From Paragonimus skrjabini miyazakii (Eukaryota > Platyhelminthes > Trematoda > Plagiorchiida > Troglotrematidae), in NCBI GenBank assembly GCA_014338405.1, contig JTDE01000748.1, positions 10,701 to 74,700 on the forward strand: DNA of 64,000 nt, read 5' to 3'. A program made the translations under genes and the position numbers. Of this stretch, positions 63,668 to 64,000 are shown piece by piece; positions within the stretch are counted from its first letter, which is position 1; every line of letters begins with the position of its first letter. The notes beneath the pieces were generated by a model. The model did not search any database. It saw only the letters and a program-made list of their open reading frames with translations, and had not been told where the DNA came from.

Positions 63668-64000
63668 GTAAGGCTGTTTAGTACGTTTGATATGTTTCAC
63701 GAACACAATAATCTTATAAATAAATTACAAGAGGTGTACAGGTGGTGCTCGAATGCGACTGTTGAAAAAGACATGAATTATTACGTCCGAATCTGCGACT
63801 GAAGATGACTACGTTTGCAACTAGGCTTCAGTATTTTTATCTGGAACGTTTCTTTCATCGTAAAGAATGAATGAATCCGTTTTTCAGAGGTGGCTGTCTC
63901 ATGCAAGTTCTTTTGTTCGGTCTTCAATTACATACAAAGTTATACAGTTAGACTGTGTTTTGAGGCTGAGAGTCAAACATCTGTCACGCAGAACGCTATT
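63668..64000 (+). other. Start of ODAD4 intron 7
   Basis: Begins at the gtaagg donor. No further exon is recognised before the window ends. Confidence 0.7.

Overview
This is a window of flatworm nuclear DNA, most likely from a trematode of the schistosome group. It is AT-rich and intron-dominated, with one recognisable host gene spread over half of it. Three things point to a schistosome: very short introns (43-45 bp) at the 5' end of a gene followed by kilobase-scale introns; the mixture of BEL/Pao, CR1-like, RTE-like and Merlin transposable elements; and worn copies of a tRNA-like SINE whose 3' part resembles the schistosome Sm-alpha hammerhead SINE. The species is inference, not proven. 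No prokaryotic gene, CRISPR array, operon or rRNA gene was seen.

Layout. 1-6150: a heavily mutated BEL/Pao LTR retrotransposon on the + strand, with gag, zinc knuckles, aspartic peptidase, reverse transcriptase, RNase H and integrase in order. 6150-10380: nothing recognisable. 10380-11890: 3' half of a CR1-like LINE on the - strand. 11890-15660: nothing recognised. 15670-15960: a tRNA-like SINE on the - strand. 17680-18680: a frame-broken Ser/Thr/Asn-rich coding-like stretch. 19120-22600: pieces of CR1-like LINEs (two copies of the same endonuclease segment on +, an RT segment on -) and a Merlin transposase tail. 25030-26290: a Merlin DNA transposon with multi-unit inverted termini. 27440-28300: a MULE/SWIM transposase remnant on the - strand that lacks its catalytic core.

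29649 to beyond the right edge: the main gene, an orthologue of TTC25/ODAD4 (outer dynein arm docking complex subunit 4), on the + strand. Seven exons encode the first 476 residues: 29649-29774, 29820-29951, 29995-30148, 53208-53429, 56156-56395, 59115-59409 and 63409-63667. All splice phases agree. Intron 3 is 23,059 bp and holds SINEs, direct repeats, an RTE-like LINE, a 913-bp assembly gap and a few unexplained open stretches. Introns 4-6 are 2.7-4.0 kb and hold a further SINE, a CR1-like LINE on the - strand, and a possible antisense exon.

Biologically the window is one ciliary/flagellar axoneme gene, expected in sperm and ciliated cells, embedded in transposon debris. I found no convincing new multi-gene system. 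The observations most worth checking are the asymmetric Merlin termini, the degenerate hammerhead-type SINEs, the unusual intron structure of the TTC25 gene, and three candidate nested exons.
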